Assembly (NCBI GenBank): GCA_023227695.1
Contig: JALNVE010000237.1
Coordinates: 1 to 5,092, forward strand
Reading direction: 5' to 3'
DNA length: 5,092 nucleotides
From: Paludibacteraceae bacterium
Lineage (GTDB): Bacteria > Bacteroidota > Bacteroidia > Bacteroidales > Paludibacteraceae
The notes beneath the pieces were generated by a model, which was not told the origin of the DNA, did not search any database, and saw only the letters and a program-made list of their open reading frames with translations. A program made the position numbers and the translations under genes. The stretch's first letter is position 1. Each line of letters opens with the position of its first letter. This document shows positions 4,504-5,092 of this stretch, piece by piece.

Positions 4504-4956
4504 CTATTTTATTTTCTGCATGTAGACAAACGTCAGATCTTCCTTTTCTTTTTCCTCTTTGAAAGGTTCGTAGCCCAAATATTTGTAGAGATGGACAGAT
4601 CTGATGCTGCGGTTGCTGGTGAAGAGTTCATAACGTTTATGAGGGAAATAATTTTCAACCTCCAAAAGAAGGCTCGAGCCTATGCCCTTTCCTTGCAATG
4701 AAGGCTGAGTCATCAATTTACCGATATGAACGGTACCATTCTCCACATGGGCTCTGACGGAACCGAGAATCGCGCCTGTATCGTCTACGGCCTTGAGTAC
4801 AATACCATTTTCATATTCTGCAACCACCTCGTCCAATGTCTGCGTTAATGGCTGGATGTTTTTATCCTCATACATTTGAGCTTCTGAATAAAATGCAAGA
4901 CGCTGCAAATCAAGAATCTCCTTTAAATCTTTCTTTTCTGCTTTTAAAATTTTCAT
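4504..4956 (-). CDS. GNAT family N-acetyltransferase
   Basis: A 150-residue cytoplasmic acetyltransferase of the GCN5-related fold. It transfers acetyl from acetyl-CoA to an amine of unknown identity. Residues 1-30 form the N-terminal strand and helix (MKILKAEKKDLKEILDLQRL). AILGSVRAHVENGTVHIGKL (62-81) gives the central strands. The acetyl-CoA pyrophosphate loop is QGKGIG (88-93, Q/RxxGxG/A), followed by the helix SSLLLEVENYF. The C-terminal part has VHLYKYLGYEPFKE (121-134) with Y124 or Y126 at the usual catalytic acid position. The frame can be read upstream to a TTG at 4986, but ATG 4956 gives the normal N-terminus and length. No Shine-Dalgarno is obvious. It is divergent from the gene beginning at 5016 and separated from hipBA by a hairpin, so it appears to stand alone. 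Confidence 0.87.
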   Translation of the reverse strand: MKILKAEKKDLKEILDLQRLAFYSEAQMYEDKNIQPLTQTLDEVVAEYENGIVLKAVDDTGAILGSVRAHVENGTVHIGKLMTQPSLQGKGIGSSLLLEVENYFPHKRYELFTSNRSIRSVHLYKYLGYEPFKEEKEKEDLTFVYMQKIK

Positions 4957-5002
4957 CAGACAAACTTCTATATAACGGGGATTCAAATTGATAATGCAAC
5001 TT

Positions 5003-5009
5003 GAGGAGG
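5003..5009 (+). promoter_or_regulatory. Strong ribosome binding site of the right-edge gene
   Basis: GAGGAGG stands six bases before ATG 5016. It is the best Shine-Dalgarno in the window, and strong ones are uncommon in Bacteroidales. It is the main evidence that a real gene begins here. Confidence 0.6.
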
Positions 5010-5015
5010 AAAAAA

Positions 5016-5092
5016 ATGGGTCAGGTAGAAAAAATATTTTTCAGAGCAGAAAGAGAAGAGAAAATCTCCCTCTTTCCAGTTGCCCTGTGGAG
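5016..5092 (+). CDS. Hypothetical protein, N-terminal 25 codons (runs off the window)
   Basis: A frame opens at ATG 5016 after a near-perfect ribosome site and stays open to the end of the window. It begins MGQVEKIFFRAEREEKISLF and continues PVALW. No signal peptide or membrane segment is visible in this part. The charged start resembles small conserved Bacteroidales hypothetical proteins beginning with a V-E-K-I-x-F-R pattern, but I cannot name a family. It is divergent from the GNAT gene with about 59 bases between the two starts. No TAnnTTTG promoter is visible in that gap on the plus strand, so the promoter may lie inside the GNAT gene or be weak. Confidence 0.55.
   Translation, partial: MGQVEKIFFRAEREEKISLFPVALW

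Noticed and set aside
4960..4967. GAAGTTTG on the minus strand as a GNAT -7 box.
   Set aside because: It has a mismatch to the consensus, no -33 partner at the right distance, and lies almost on the start codon.
4957..4986. N-terminal extension of the GNAT protein to a TTG start at 4986.
   Set aside because: TTG starts are rare, the extension lies outside the domain, and ATG 4956 gives the normal GNAT N-terminus.

Overview
The window reads like a piece of a Bacteroidales genome (Bacteroides, Parabacteroides or a relative). It is AT-rich. One promoter matches the Bacteroidetes housekeeping consensus exactly (TTTG, 19 nt, TAnnTTTG). Several genes lack a strong Shine-Dalgarno. The left edge carries the end of an IS30-family transposase of the kind common in that order. 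The species cannot be fixed from the sequence alone. Except for the two left-most genes and a gene start at the right edge, everything is on the minus strand.

Layout, left to right. Positions 1-120 hold the C-terminus of an IS30-family transposase and probably the right end of that element. Directly after it, on the plus strand, is a small TIGR04076-family protein of unknown function (138-437). A minus-strand terminator (479-509) then closes an exported nitroreductase-family flavoprotein (533-1150). Next is a MutT-like Nudix hydrolase (1371-1778). A roughly 330-base AT-rich gap follows, with a possible Nudix promoter at one end and a strong terminator at the other. That terminator belongs to a type II toxin-antitoxin pair: an intact HigA-like antitoxin (2111-2428) and, upstream of it, a HigB/RelE-type (Gp49-like) toxin gene (2425-2753) that carries a one-base frameshift near 2676-2682. 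Its promoter contains a perfect 22-bp palindrome, the likely autoregulatory operator. Next is a second toxin-antitoxin pair, hipB-hipA (4302 down to 2892), with overlapping genes and all recognisable HipA kinase motifs. Last are a GNAT acetyltransferase (4504-4956) and, divergent from it, the first 25 codons of an unrecognised protein with an excellent ribosome binding site (from 5016).

Taken together this is a small accessory region: two toxin-antitoxin modules in tandem on one strand, an IS remnant or IS end at the flank, and several single-gene housekeeping or stress units (Nudix, nitroreductase, GNAT). The genes do not form one operon, since terminator-like hairpins separate most of them. 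I do not see a clear new multi-gene system. The points most worth checking are the frameshifted toxin, which an ordinary ORF search would miss, with its intact antitoxin and operator; the IS30 end beside the TIGR04076 gene; and the compact single-chain HipA.
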